This document shows positions 18,598 to 26,809 of a DNA stretch of 64,000 bases, piece by piece. How positions within the stretch are numbered: the first letter of the stretch is position 1; each line of letters opens with the position of its first letter. The position numbers were made by a program, and so were the translations under genes. Origin of the DNA: Flavobacterium lutivivi (GTDB lineage: Bacteria > Bacteroidota > Bacteroidia > Flavobacteriales > Flavobacteriaceae); the NCBI RefSeq assembly GCF_014642275.1, contig NZ_BMIM01000005.1, forward strand, positions 1 to 64,000, in the 5' to 3' direction. A model generated the notes under the pieces. It worked only from the letters and a program-made list of their open reading frames with translations. It was not told the origin of the DNA and did no database searches.

Positions 18598-19474
18598 ATC
18601 CAAATTTTACCGAAGTCATTGTCAAAGAACCTCCAACGGCTTTATCATTAAAAAAGTTTATTTCATCATTTTTGCCCTGTAAAGCCAAGGTGTAAATTAA
18701 CGGGTAATAGTGATCTGGAGTTGGGATAGCCAACTTTGCAGCACTACCTAATTTTTCATACGCTATCAAATCATTGTGTGAATTTGAGGATATTTTTTCT
18801 TTGAAAATTTGATTGATTTCCTTTGCCCAATCGTATCCAAACTCTGGCTCATTTAATTTATCCCAAGCTACCATTCTTAGATTATGCACCATGTTTCCAC
18901 TGCCTACAATCAAAACACCTTTTTTACGAAGGCCTACAAGTTGTTTGGCTAATTCGTAATGATAGCTGGCTGGTTTGCTGTAATCAATACTCATTTGCAA
19001 AATTGGAATATCTGCATTTGGATACATGTGTCTGATAACTGTCCAAGCTCCATGATCTAATCCCCAATCGTGATCTAAACCTACTGATGTTGAAACAATA
19101 TTTTTAGAAATTTCTTGAGCTAACTCTGGACTTCCTAGTGCTGGATATTCTACTTCGAAAAGCTCTTTTGGAAAACCTCCAAAGTCATGTATTGTTTTTG
19201 GTTTCTCCATAGCGGTTACAAATGTCCCATTGGTTAACCAATGCGCAGAAATAACCAAAACTGCTTTTGGTTTAAAAATTTCTTTACCTAGTTTTTTCCA
19301 TGTATCAGAAAACTCATTATCCTCTATCCCATTCATTGGAGAGCCATGACCAATAAAAAGAGCTGGAAGTTTTACATCTTGTTCTTTCATTTCTGAAGTC
19401 CAAGATAATAATGGATTTATTGTTGTCATTGCCATTCCTCCTAACGTTAATTTTATAAATTCTTTTCTTTTCAA
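18596..19474 (-). CDS. ygiD: YgiD-type (LigB superfamily) extradiol dioxygenase, exported form
   Basis: A protein of 292 residues. The catalytic domain matches 4,5-DOPA extradiol dioxygenase: LPALFIGHGSPMN, ISAHWLT, HDFGGFP, GLDHGAWTVIRHMYP, GSGNMVHNLR and TPDHYYPL, with histidines in the usual zinc-binding places. Residues 1-25 (KRKEFIKLTLGGMAMTTINPLLSW) look like an export signal with a weak Tat flavour, unlike the cytosolic E. coli enzyme. It opens aromatic diols; the natural substrate here is unknown. A 16-bp perfect palindrome lies 9 nt before its start codon. Confidence 0.85.
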   Translation of the reverse strand: MKRKEFIKLTLGGMAMTTINPLLSWTSEMKEQDVKLPALFIGHGSPMNGIEDNEFSDTWKKLGKEIFKPKAVLVISAHWLTNGTFVTAMEKPKTIHDFGGFPKELFEVEYPALGSPELAQEISKNIVSTSVGLDHDWGLDHGAWTVIRHMYPNADIPILQMSIDYSKPASYHYELAKQLVGLRKKGVLIVGSGNMVHNLRMVAWDKLNEPEFGYDWAKEINQIFKEKISSNSHNDLIAYEKLGSAAKLAIPTPDHYYPLIYTLALQGKNDEINFFNDKAVGGSLTMTSVKFG

Positions 19475-19482
19475 AATTTAAT

Positions 19483-19501
19483 ATTTGTATATACAAATGT
19501 A
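19483..19501 (-). promoter_or_regulatory. ygiD promoter box with 16-bp palindrome
   Basis: On the minus strand TACATTTG (19501-19494) is a perfect TAnnTTTG -7 box 19 nt before the ygiD start. It overlaps the perfect palindrome ATTTGTATATACAAAT (19483-19498), a candidate operator over the transcription start. Confidence 0.55.
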
Positions 19502-19567
19502 ATCAAATATTTTGTATAATATGATTTCATACTGATATTTTTAACAATCAGTAAAAATGATAATTAG

Positions 19568-19575
19568 TATATTTG
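19568..19575 (+). promoter_or_regulatory. Promoter -7 box of the truncated lipA copy
   Basis: TATATTTG, an exact TAnnTTTG match, ending 16 nt before the ATG at 19592. The truncated gene thus still has what looks like a working, probably original, lipA promoter. Confidence 0.6.
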
Positions 19576-19591
19576 TGCCACAAATAGAAAT

Positions 19592-19852
19592 ATGGAAACA
19601 AAGGTTGATAATGTTTTTCCACCTGTTGGGAAACCAAAATGGTTAAAAGTAAAATTACCTATTGGCGAAAAATATACAGAACTTCGCGGATTGGTAGATA
19701 AATATAAACTGAATACTATTTGCACATCGGGAAGTTGTACTAATATGGGAGAATGTTGGGGTGAAGGAACAGCAACGTTTATGATATTGGGAAATATTTG
19801 TACTCGTTCATGTGGTTTCTGTAGTGTGAAAACTGGAAGACCTATTTCATAG
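19592..19852 (+). pseudogene. lipA: Truncated 5' copy of lipoyl synthase gene
   Basis: It encodes 86 residues. Residues 1-84 match LipA; the frame then ends with two foreign codons and a stop. Both N-terminal iron-sulfur motifs are present (C44/C49/C55 and radical-SAM C70/C74/C77), but the whole barrel is missing, so it cannot be active. From 19622 to 19842 it is a direct repeat of the complete lipA (21926-22146), with 8 mismatches in 221 bp. Two of these change strongly conserved residues (CPNMG to CTNMG, CGFCG to CGFCS), which fits relaxed selection. Its first 10 codons differ from those of the intact copy. Confidence 0.88.
19622..19842 (+). repeat. 221-bp direct repeat, left copy (lipA 5' region)
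   Basis: Left member of a pair 2304 bp apart. The first 89 bp (19622-19710) are identical to the right copy; 8 mismatches follow up to 19842. It frames the XRE/Cys-rich cassette. Confidence 0.9.
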
Positions 19853-20264
19853 CTTTAATAAGCTGATTTTTTAATTCAATAATTTCTTTTAGCTCTTTTA
19901 TAATTTCATCTTTGCTCTCATTCATTTTATCTTTATCATTAATCATATCTTTGTATAACTGTTCTATTTTCAGAGTTTGCTCTCTATTTTCAGCAAACAG
20001 ATTTTCTACATGGATATTACCACCAAAAGAACCTTTTTTATTTACAACATTAATGTTTCTTCCAATATCTTGAAAAAAATCTTCAACTGTGGTTTCAAGT
20101 GCAATCAATATATCTTCAAGATATTTAGCCCATGTAACCGTTTTTCCAGCTTCCAATCTTTTATAAGTAGATAGGTCAATATTTAATCTATCAGCCATAT
20201 CTTGATAATCAAAACCCTTTTGTTTGCGTAATATTCTTATCTTTTTTATAACTTCTTGATGCAT
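19842..20264 (-). CDS. XRE-family helix-turn-helix regulator with coiled-coil tail
   Basis: A protein of 140 residues. Residues 5-62 form an XRE-type HTH ([20 protein letters not shown], then [15 protein letters not shown]). Residues 85-140 are a charged heptad-like coiled coil, probably for dimerisation. It is transcribed away from the three secreted-protein genes, and its stop codon overlaps the end of the truncated lipA. Its promoter has an exact TAnnTTTG box, and short palindromes fill the divergent intergenic region. Likely local regulator of the cassette (inference). Confidence 0.85.
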   Translation of the reverse strand: MHQEVIKKIRILRKQKGFDYQDMADRLNIDLSTYKRLEAGKTVTWAKYLEDILIALETTVEDFFQDIGRNINVVNKKGSFGGNIHVENLFAENREQTLKIEQLYKDMINDKDKMNESKDEIIKELKEIIELKNQLIKAMK

Positions 20265-20283
20265 ATTTTGTATCGTTTAGTAG

Positions 20284-20291
20284 CAAATATA
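20284..20291 (-). promoter_or_regulatory. Promoter -7 box of the XRE regulator
   Basis: Minus-strand TATATTTG (20291-20284), ending 19 nt before the ATG at 20264. Confidence 0.6.
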
Positions 20292-20353
20292 GCACATAAT
20301 TTTTAATTGTTGTAGAAAAATACTCAAAAAAACAAAAAGCAAAAAAAACCACT

Positions 20354-20429
20354 AAAAAGTTCACTTTTTGCCCACACTTTTAGAAAATTATTAGCAAATT
20401 TTACAAAACAAAATTCTCGCGAAAATTTT
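20354..20429. promoter_or_regulatory. Two palindromes in the divergent region of the cassette
   Basis: AAAAAGT-TC-ACTTTTT (20354-20369) is a perfect inverted repeat. AAAATTCTCGCGAAAATTTT (20410-20429) is a near-palindrome around CGCG. Either could be the XRE protein's operator; no exact TAnnTTTG box was seen for the gene at 20470. Confidence 0.4.
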
Positions 20430-20469
20430 GAAATTCAATTTTATTAATTAACTTTAAAAACTTTTTATT

Positions 20470-20913
20470 ATGAAAAATCTAGTTTATTTATTTTTTACGA
20501 TGTTAATGACAGTTAGCGTTGTTGGACAAGAAAAGGTAGGAGAAAATCAGAATGGTAAATTTGTTATTACTGAAAATTTGAAATATCTTAAAGAAGATTG
20601 GGATAAGTTAGCTGATGGCAAACAAATAGATTATTCAATTATTGCTGACAATAAAGATAATAAAATTTACTATTTATTGGGTAAAACCGAAGGAGGTTTA
20701 AAGATAGCAATTAGTTTGGAATTAAAAGATAATGTTTTTTATTCTATTATAGACCGTAAAGGAGTTACTACAACTTGCACCTGCTCTGGATGCATGAGTA
20801 CTGGATGTGATCCAGTTCTATCAGGTGAGACTTGGTATTGTAATGACCCATGTAGTAATTGTACAAAATCTGTAACAGCAACCAACGGAGTACACTCATT
20901 ATCAATGCATTGA
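20470..20913 (+). CDS. Small secreted cysteine-rich protein, family A
   Basis: A protein of 147 residues with a signal peptide (1-19, ending SVVGQ). A mixed alpha/beta middle part (YYLLGKTEGGLKIAISLELKDNVFYS) is followed by a tail with seven cysteines in about 32 residues, CTCSGCMSTGC, then WYCNDPCSNC. The next gene encodes a related protein, so this is a tandem duplicate. The Cys pattern would suit disulfides or metal binding outside the cytoplasm. No known family recognised. It lies inside the lipA-flanked cassette; its stop is 1 nt before the next start. Confidence 0.75.
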   Translation: MKNLVYLFFTMLMTVSVVGQEKVGENQNGKFVITENLKYLKEDWDKLADGKQIDYSIIADNKDNKIYYLLGKTEGGLKIAISLELKDNVFYSIIDRKGVTTTCTCSGCMSTGCDPVLSGETWYCNDPCSNCTKSVTATNGVHSLSMH

Positions 20914-20914
20914 A

Positions 20915-21394
20915 ATGAATAAGTTTATAATTTTATTAGTAATTTATTTGTTTTTATCATGCTCTATTAAAAGAGAAAAAAGTTTTATTGGTAAGCAAAA
21001 TCATCATAAAACTTTTTCTCTAAACAAAGATGTTACAGATTCTTTGATGCTATCATGGAATGATATGTTGAAAGCAAGCAACATAAATTCTAAAATAGTT
21101 GAAATAAATATACAGAATGATATTGATTTAAAAACAAAAAAACAATATTATAAAATTTTTGGAAAAACTAACAACGATTCAGCTAAAGTTGCTTGCCTTT
21201 TGGAATTGAAAAATGGAAAATTCTACTTTGAAAAAGGTAATGTTTCCAAAACGGTTATCTGCCATGGTTCAAGTAATTGTAAACCAGAAATGTATGAAGG
21301 TCAATGGGTTTGTAATGATGGTTCAAAAACACCATCATGTTCCTTAAATTGTCAAAAGAAAGTTGTTGCAGTTTTTAATGAAAACTATAGGTAA
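20915..21394 (+). CDS. Cysteine-rich lipoprotein, paralogue of the preceding gene
   Basis: A protein of 159 residues. The N-terminus ends in a lipobox (YLFLSC), so it should be lipidated at Cys16. The middle segment YYKIFGKTNNDSAKVACLLELKNGKFYF aligns with YYLLGKTEGG...SLELKDNVFYS of the upstream protein. The tail keeps the same signature: C-x5-C, then WVCNDG and SCSLNC. The pair is thus one soluble exported and one lipid-anchored member of an unnamed family. Function unknown; an effector/receptor or toxin/immunity arrangement is only speculation. Confidence 0.75.
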   Translation: MNKFIILLVIYLFLSCSIKREKSFIGKQNHHKTFSLNKDVTDSLMLSWNDMLKASNINSKIVEINIQNDIDLKTKKQYYKIFGKTNNDSAKVACLLELKNGKFYFEKGNVSKTVICHGSSNCKPEMYEGQWVCNDGSKTPSCSLNCQKKVVAVFNENYR

Positions 21395-21411
21395 TTTGTT
21401 CTCTCTTTAAT

Positions 21412-21807
21412 ATGAAAAACTTAATTTTAAGTTTTGTATTACTATATACTTTTCAAATTTCATACTCTCAATCGGATTTTGAAAAAACCCTGCAAGCTGG
21501 AGCTATTTTAATAAATGGTTTGAGCTTTATAAAAGGTAATAAACCAAAACCAGACAGCAAAACAATTGAATACTTGTGTGTAAAAAATAAACTTACTGAT
21601 AAAGTTACTTTTAAACTCACCTGTAAAACTGAAGATGGTGATGAAATAAAAAAAGAATTAGTAATTCAAAATGATGGTAAAGAGTGTGTATATGAAATAC
21701 CTAAAGGGGTATGGAGTTACGAAATAATTTTGGCCAATAAAGAAACCTACAAAAAAGGTGAATTTAAACTCGACGATGATATTACCATAACGGTAAAGGA
21801 TGATTAA
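21412..21807 (+). CDS. Small exported protein, unknown
   Basis: A protein of 131 residues with a signal peptide (1-19, FQISYSQ). The mature part is mostly beta strand, with two close cysteines, and ends in YEIILANKETYKKGEFKLDDDITITVKDD, a pattern seen in small Bacteroidetes exported proteins with an Ig-like fold. It lies 17 nt after the lipoprotein gene, so it is probably cotranscribed; a strong terminator closes the unit. Confidence 0.7.
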   Translation: MKNLILSFVLLYTFQISYSQSDFEKTLQAGAILINGLSFIKGNKPKPDSKTIEYLCVKNKLTDKVTFKLTCKTEDGDEIKKELVIQNDGKECVYEIPKGVWSYEIILANKETYKKGEFKLDDDITITVKDD

Positions 21808-21812
21808 AATTT

Positions 21813-21846
21813 AAAACCTTGTTAATTTTCTTAACAAGGTTTTTTT
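21813..21846 (+). terminator. Terminator of the Cys-rich cassette operon
   Basis: AAAACCTTGTTAA (21813-21825), loop TTTTC, TTAACAAGGTTTT (21831-21843) and further T. It separates the cassette from lipA. Confidence 0.9.
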
Positions 21847-21868
21847 AATTAATTAATGTATCATTCCA

Positions 21869-21876
21869 TATCTTTG
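21869..21876 (+). promoter_or_regulatory. Promoter -7 box of intact lipA
   Basis: TATCTTTG, an exact TAnnTTTG match ending 19 nt before the ATG at 21896. It differs in sequence and surroundings from the box before the truncated copy. Confidence 0.6.
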
Positions 21877-21895
21877 CATTGTTAATAAAATTGAA

Positions 21896-22768
21896 ATGGA
21901 AAACACACTAAATAGCGTTCAACCTCCTGTTGGGAAACCAAAATGGTTAAAAGTAAAATTACCTATTGGCGAAAAATATACAGAACTTCGCGGATTGGTA
22001 GATAAATATAAACTAAACACTATTTGCACATCGGGAAGTTGTCCTAATATGGGAGAATGTTGGGGTGAAGGAACAGCAACGTTTATGATATTGGGAAACA
22101 TTTGTACTCGTTCATGTGGTTTTTGTGGCGTCAAAACTGGAAGACCAGAAACCGTTGATTGGGATGAACCCGAAAAAGTTGCTCGTTCTATAAAAATCAT
22201 GAAAATCAAACATGCGGTAATTACCAGCGTTGATAGAGATGATTTGAAGGATATGGGTTCAATTATTTGGCAAGAAACCGTTGAAGCCATTCGCAGAATG
22301 AACCCACACACTACTCTTGAAACATTAATTCCAGATTTTCAAGGAAACGAAAGAATACTTGACCGAATTGTAGAAGCTAACCCAGAAGTTGTTTCCCATA
22401 ATATGGAAACGGTTCGTAGATTAACCAGAGAAGTACGCATTCAAGCAAAATATGACAGAAGTCTTGCTGTATTAAAATATCTGAAAGAGAAAGGCATTCG
22501 CAGAACAAAATCCGGTATCATGCTTGGTCTTGGTGAAACAGAAGAAGAGGTTATTCAAACCATGCAGGATTTACGCGACAACAATGTAGATATCGTTACT
22601 ATTGGACAGTATTTACAACCGAGCAAGAAACATTTGCCTGTTAAAGAGTTTATTACTCCAGAACAATTTGAAAAATATGAAAAGATAGGTAAAGAAATGG
22701 GCTTTCGACATGTAGAAAGTGGTGCTTTGGTTCGTTCTTCCTATCATGCAGAAAAACATATTTTGTAA
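21896..22768 (+). CDS. lipA: Lipoyl synthase
   Basis: A protein of 290 residues, normal length. Auxiliary cluster cysteines C44, C49 and C55 ([12 protein letters not shown]); radical-SAM motif C70-x3-C74-x2-C77 (CTRSCGFC); C-terminal RSSYHAE motif with the conserved serine pair. It inserts two sulfurs into protein-bound octanoyl groups to make lipoyl cofactors. Its 5' part is duplicated in the truncated copy at 19592. The first ten codons differ from that copy, yet the length is the same, which points to recombination between divergent alleles. Confidence 0.96.
   Translation: MENTLNSVQPPVGKPKWLKVKLPIGEKYTELRGLVDKYKLNTICTSGSCPNMGECWGEGTATFMILGNICTRSCGFCGVKTGRPETVDWDEPEKVARSIKIMKIKHAVITSVDRDDLKDMGSIIWQETVEAIRRMNPHTTLETLIPDFQGNERILDRIVEANPEVVSHNMETVRRLTREVRIQAKYDRSLAVLKYLKEKGIRRTKSGIMLGLGETEEEVIQTMQDLRDNNVDIVTIGQYLQPSKKHLPVKEFITPEQFEKYEKIGKEMGFRHVESGALVRSSYHAEKHIL
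21926..22146 (+). repeat. 221-bp direct repeat, right copy (lipA 5' region)
   Basis: Right member of the pair described at 19622-19842, inside the intact lipA. Confidence 0.9.
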
Positions 22769-22792
22769 GTACGAAGTTAGAAGTACGAAGTA

Positions 22793-23782
22793 ATGAAAAC
22801 AAAAATTGCCATCAACGGTTTTGGTCGAATAGGAAGAAATCTATTTAGGTTACTACTAAATCATCCGACGATAGAAGTTGTTGCAATCAATGATATTGCC
22901 GACAATAGGACGATGGCACATTTAATTAAATACGATAGTATTCACGGTGTTTTGCCTTGTGAAGTCTCCTTTGATGAAAGTCACATTATTGTTGACGAAA
23001 AAAAATATGTTTTTTTTCACGAGAAAGAAATCAGCAATTTGAACTGGAAAGATGTTGATATCGTGATTGAAAGCACTGGAAAATACAAATCATTTGAAGA
23101 TATCAACAAACACATTTTGGCTGGAGCCAAAAAAGTTATTCTTTCTGCACCAAGTGAAGTGCCTGAGATAAAAACTATTGTTCTTGGTGTGAACGAAAAT
23201 ATTCTTGACGGAACTGAAAAAATTGTTTCAAATGCAAGTTGTACTACCAATAATGCTGCACCAATGATAAAAGTTATCAATGAACTTTGTGGAATTGAGC
23301 AAGCATATATAACTACCGTTCACTCCTACACTACTGATCAAAGTCTTCATGATCAACCACATAAAGACTTACGAAGAGCTCGTGGCGCAAGCCAATCGAT
23401 TGTTCCTACAACAACTGGTGCTGCAAAGGCTTTGACTAAAATTTTTCCTGAGATGGAAGGAAAAATTGGCGGAAGCGGAATTAGAGTTCCAGTTCCTGAT
23501 GGTTCATTGACTGACATTACTTGTTATGTGAAAAATGAAGTTTCTATAGATGAAATAAATTTAGCTTTTAAAAATGCTTCACAAAAAGAGCTAAAAGGAA
23601 TTCTTGCTTATACAGAAGACCCAATTGTATCGGTAGATATCATTGGTAACAAAAACTCTTGCCTATTTGATGCGCAATTAACTTCGGTTTTGGACAAAAT
23701 GGTAAAAGTTGTGGGTTGGTATGACAATGAAATCGGATATTCTTCGCGATTAATCGACTTAATTCTTTTTATTAGTAGATAA
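22793..23782 (+). CDS. gapA: Glyceraldehyde-3-phosphate dehydrogenase, class I
   Basis: A protein of 329 residues. NAD-binding INGFGRIGRN at residues 6-15, catalytic motif SNASCTTN, HSYTTDQ, RRARGASQSIVPTTTGAAKA and WYDNEIGYS are all present. It oxidises glyceraldehyde-3-phosphate in glycolysis or runs in reverse in gluconeogenesis. The spacer to lipA (22769-22792) contains a short direct repeat, AGTACGAAGT twice. The organism may have further gap genes; which one this is cannot be told here. Confidence 0.93.
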   Translation: MKTKIAINGFGRIGRNLFRLLLNHPTIEVVAINDIADNRTMAHLIKYDSIHGVLPCEVSFDESHIIVDEKKYVFFHEKEISNLNWKDVDIVIESTGKYKSFEDINKHILAGAKKVILSAPSEVPEIKTIVLGVNENILDGTEKIVSNASCTTNNAAPMIKVINELCGIEQAYITTVHSYTTDQSLHDQPHKDLRRARGASQSIVPTTTGAAKALTKIFPEMEGKIGGSGIRVPVPDGSLTDITCYVKNEVSIDEINLAFKNASQKELKGILAYTEDPIVSVDIIGNKNSCLFDAQLTSVLDKMVKVVGWYDNEIGYSSRLIDLILFISR

Positions 23783-23817
23783 TTTTCTATTTTTATCTCA
23801 AAATTAATTTCTTTGTT

Positions 23818-26010
23818 TTGAGATATTTACTGATTTTTATTTTTTCTACACTATTTTGTTTTAGTCAAAAAACAAAAGAAGAAGCTATTGACAGCATTGA
23901 TTTCTACATAAAATATGCAGATATTCAAAAAATAAACAATAATTACAAACTCGCAATTTCATATTCTCAAAAGGCGATAAAATTTGCCGAAAAGAATAAT
24001 GACTTAAGTGGTCAAGCAAAAGGTCTTGGGAATTTAGGTTCAATCTTTTTGGATTTGAAAAAATACAATGATGCCAAAGAATCATTAACAAAAAGTATTA
24101 ATATCCTGAAACAATTGCCTATCTCTAGTTCATTAGCAATAAACTATTACAAGATGGGATTATGTTACATGAACATTGAAGATTATACTACTGCGGAAGA
24201 ATACTTTAACAAATCAAAAGAAATATATGATAATTTGAAAATTGACAATAATGATTTACTCAATCTTCAAATAGGTATTTTATATAAAAAGAAAGGAAAA
24301 ACTGAAGAAGCTTCTAGCCTTTTCAATTCCATAATATCCCGAAATTCACCAAACGACAACCCATCCACTAAAGCCGAAGCGTTATATAACCTTGGAACGA
24401 TAGAACTTAAAAATGGAAGAAGCAACCTTGCTATTAACTATTTGAATAGAGCTATGAGCTTGACAAAAAAAAGTAGTTTAGATCAACGAATCAAAATTTT
24501 CAGTTCATTGAGCTTAGCTTACGACAAATTAATGAATATTGAAAAAGCCTATTTTTTCCTAAAAAAACATAATCAGCTAAAAGATAGTTTAGCAACTTTA
24601 AATTCTAAACGCCTTGGCGCTGAAGACTATTACTCATATAAGGAAAGCGAGAGAATGGATGTTTTCGAACAAATGAGTAAAGAAAATGAAGCACAACAAA
24701 AAACCAATAAATTTGCTAAACTCATCAGTATCCTTGCCATTGCGTTAATTTCAATTCTATCGCTTTTGAGTTTGTCATTGTATAAAAACAACATCATCAG
24801 AAGCCAATCTAACCAATTGTTAAAAGAAAAAAACCTTGAATTACAAATTGCGAAAGAAAAAGCAGAAAAAGCTTCGCAAGCAAGAGCTGAGTTTCTCTCA
24901 ACTGTAAGTCATGAGTTAAGAACTCCGCTCAACGCTATAAACGGTATTACACATTTACTTCTTGAAGAAAATCCGAAACCTAACCAATTACATTATCTAA
25001 ATTCACTAAAGTTTTCGGGTAACTATCTTTTGACGTTCATCAATGAGATATTAGAAATAAATAGAATTGAATCCAACAGCGTAGAAATTGAATACATCAA
25101 TTTTGACGTAAAAAAACAGCTTATTGATATTCAAAATTCATTAAAAGAACTTGCTACAAACAATAATAACGAGTTCATCGTTGAAATAGACGAAAATATT
25201 CCTAATCACCTGATTAGTGATCCAACCAAGCTTTCCCAAATTTTCTTGAATTTGATAAACAATGCTTTGAAGTTTACTAAAAATGGCGAAGTAAAAGTGA
25301 TAGCAAAGCAAGTGGATAGTGACGAAAAATCATCAACATTGAATTTTCAAATAATAGACACAGGAATTGGGATAGCAAAAGAAAAACAAAGCACCATTTT
25401 TGACAGTTTTTCGCAAGGTTCAATAGAAATCAATAGAAAATATGGTGGAACAGGACTTGGTCTTGCTATTGTAAAAAAACTTGTTGATATGCTTGGTGGA
25501 ACTATTACATTAGAAAGTGAATTGGGCATTGGAACTGTTTTCACATTTGAAGTAAAAATGGAGCATGGTTGTGATAATGCTGAAGAAATCTTAGAAACTA
25601 AAAGACAGTCTGAATATTCAGATGAAGTTCTAAAAGGAAAACATGTTTTGATTGTTGAAGACAACAAAATAAATCAAATGATTACCAAAAAAATGATTGA
25701 AAATAAAGGCATGACTTCTCGAATTATAGATAATGGAGAAATTGCTATTGAAATCATTAAAAATGATAATATTTTTGACTTAGTATTAATGGATGTTCAT
25801 CTTCCTGGTATAAACGGAACTATTGCCACACAACAGATAAGAGAGTTTGACATAAAAACACCAATCATCGCATTGACTGCTATTTCACTAAATGAAAATA
25901 GAGAAATGCTTTTATCATTTGGGATGACTGATGTTATTACTAAACCTTTTGAACCTGAAACTTTCTACAAAGTTATTGCCCAAACACTAGAAGAAGCTAG
26001 TAATTCTTAA
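23818..26010 (+). CDS. Hybrid histidine kinase with TPR sensor and receiver domain
   Basis: A protein of 730 residues. The start is TTG; it gives a good signal peptide (MRYLLIFIFSTLFCFSQ). Periplasmic TPR repeats span about 20-260, one membrane helix about 298-322, then a coiled coil. The HisKA domain has SHELRTPLNA with the phospho-His near residue 365, then a HATPase domain with N, G1 and G2 boxes (GTGLGLAIVKKL). The C-terminal receiver has VEDNKINQ and phospho-Asp near residue 659 (LMDVHLPGING). No output regulator is adjacent, so the target is unknown. It overlaps the end of the converging PNP gene by 14 nt. Confidence 0.92.
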   Translation: MRYLLIFIFSTLFCFSQKTKEEAIDSIDFYIKYADIQKINNNYKLAISYSQKAIKFAEKNNDLSGQAKGLGNLGSIFLDLKKYNDAKESLTKSINILKQLPISSSLAINYYKMGLCYMNIEDYTTAEEYFNKSKEIYDNLKIDNNDLLNLQIGILYKKKGKTEEASSLFNSIISRNSPNDNPSTKAEALYNLGTIELKNGRSNLAINYLNRAMSLTKKSSLDQRIKIFSSLSLAYDKLMNIEKAYFFLKKHNQLKDSLATLNSKRLGAEDYYSYKESERMDVFEQMSKENEAQQKTNKFAKLISILAIALISILSLLSLSLYKNNIIRSQSNQLLKEKNLELQIAKEKAEKASQARAEFLSTVSHELRTPLNAINGITHLLLEENPKPNQLHYLNSLKFSGNYLLTFINEILEINRIESNSVEIEYINFDVKKQLIDIQNSLKELATNNNNEFIVEIDENIPNHLISDPTKLSQIFLNLINNALKFTKNGEVKVIAKQVDSDEKSSTLNFQIIDTGIGIAKEKQSTIFDSFSQGSIEINRKYGGTGLGLAIVKKLVDMLGGTITLESELGIGTVFTFEVKMEHGCDNAEEILETKRQSEYSDEVLKGKHVLIVEDNKINQMITKKMIENKGMTSRIIDNGEIAIEIIKNDNIFDLVLMDVHLPGINGTIATQQIREFDIKTPIIALTAISLNENREMLLSFGMTDVITKPFEPETFYKVIAQTLEEASNS

Positions 26011-26809
26011 TAAGTTCTTTAATTAGAGTTCTCACTTTTGGTTCTGCTTCTTTTGCGGCTTCAAGAACTTCTTCGTGTGTAATTGCTTCTATGCTGTCTT
26101 CGTTGCCCATATCTGTAATGACTGACAATCCAAATGTTTCCAATTCCATATGACGAGCAACTATTACTTCGGGAACTGTTGACATACCTACACAATCTGC
26201 ACCTAGAGCTTTCACCATTTTATATTCAGCCAAAGTTTCAAAAGTTGGTCCTTGCAAACCAAGATATATACCATCGTGAACCGTTATATCTAACTCATTT
26301 GCAATTTCTTTTGCTTTGTTAATCATTGATTTGCTGTAGGGTTCGCTCATGTTGACAAATCTTGGCCCAAATCGTTCATCATTATGACCTCTCAATGGAT
26401 GTTCTGGCATCATATTTATATGGTCTTTTATAAGAACTATTGAACCAACATGATAGTTTTGATTAACTCCTCCAGATGCATTAGAAACGATAAGTTTTGA
26501 AACGCCTAAATATTTCATTACTCTAACAGGAAATGTTACTTGTTTCATATCATATCCTTCATAGAAATGAAATCTTCCTTGCATAGCTACAACTCTTTTA
26601 TCGCCAATAGTTCCAAAAACCAATGCGCCTTTGTGCCCTTGAACAGTAGATACAGGAAAATTTGGGATTTCACTGTATGATAAAATATATTCAACATTTA
26701 TATCATTAGTAAAACCTCCCAATCCTGAACCCAAAATTATTCCATATTCAGGATTATAATTTATTCTGTCGTTTATAAACTCAACTGTTTCTTGTACTTT
26801 TTCGAACAT
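25997..26809 (-). CDS. punA: Purine-nucleoside phosphorylase (trimeric type)
   Basis: A protein of 270 residues. Motifs of the trimeric PNP/MTAP class: GIILGSGLGG (phosphate loop), GHKGALVFG, QGRFHFYEGY, NASGGVN and GADCVGMSTVPEVIVARH, plus the late VITDMGN (base-binding Asn). It cleaves purine nucleosides to the base and (deoxy)ribose-1-phosphate. Its start overlaps the 3' end of lpxK by 29 nt on the same strand, so translation may be coupled. It converges on and overlaps the histidine-kinase gene. Confidence 0.93.
   Translation of the reverse strand: MFEKVQETVEFINDRINYNPEYGIILGSGLGGFTNDINVEYILSYSEIPNFPVSTVQGHKGALVFGTIGDKRVVAMQGRFHFYEGYDMKQVTFPVRVMKYLGVSKLIVSNASGGVNQNYHVGSIVLIKDHINMMPEHPLRGHNDERFGPRFVNMSEPYSKSMINKAKEIANELDITVHDGIYLGLQGPTFETLAEYKMVKALGADCVGMSTVPEVIVARHMELETFGLSVITDMGNEDSIEAITHEEVLEAAKEAEPKVRTLIKELIKNY

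Noticed and set aside
19977-20174. Plus-strand frame opposite the XRE regulator
   Set aside because: It is antisense to a clear HTH protein and has no features of its own.
19592-22768. Transposon or integron as cause of the lipA duplication
   Set aside because: No transposase, integrase, terminal inverted repeat or short target duplication is visible; only the long lipA direct repeat.
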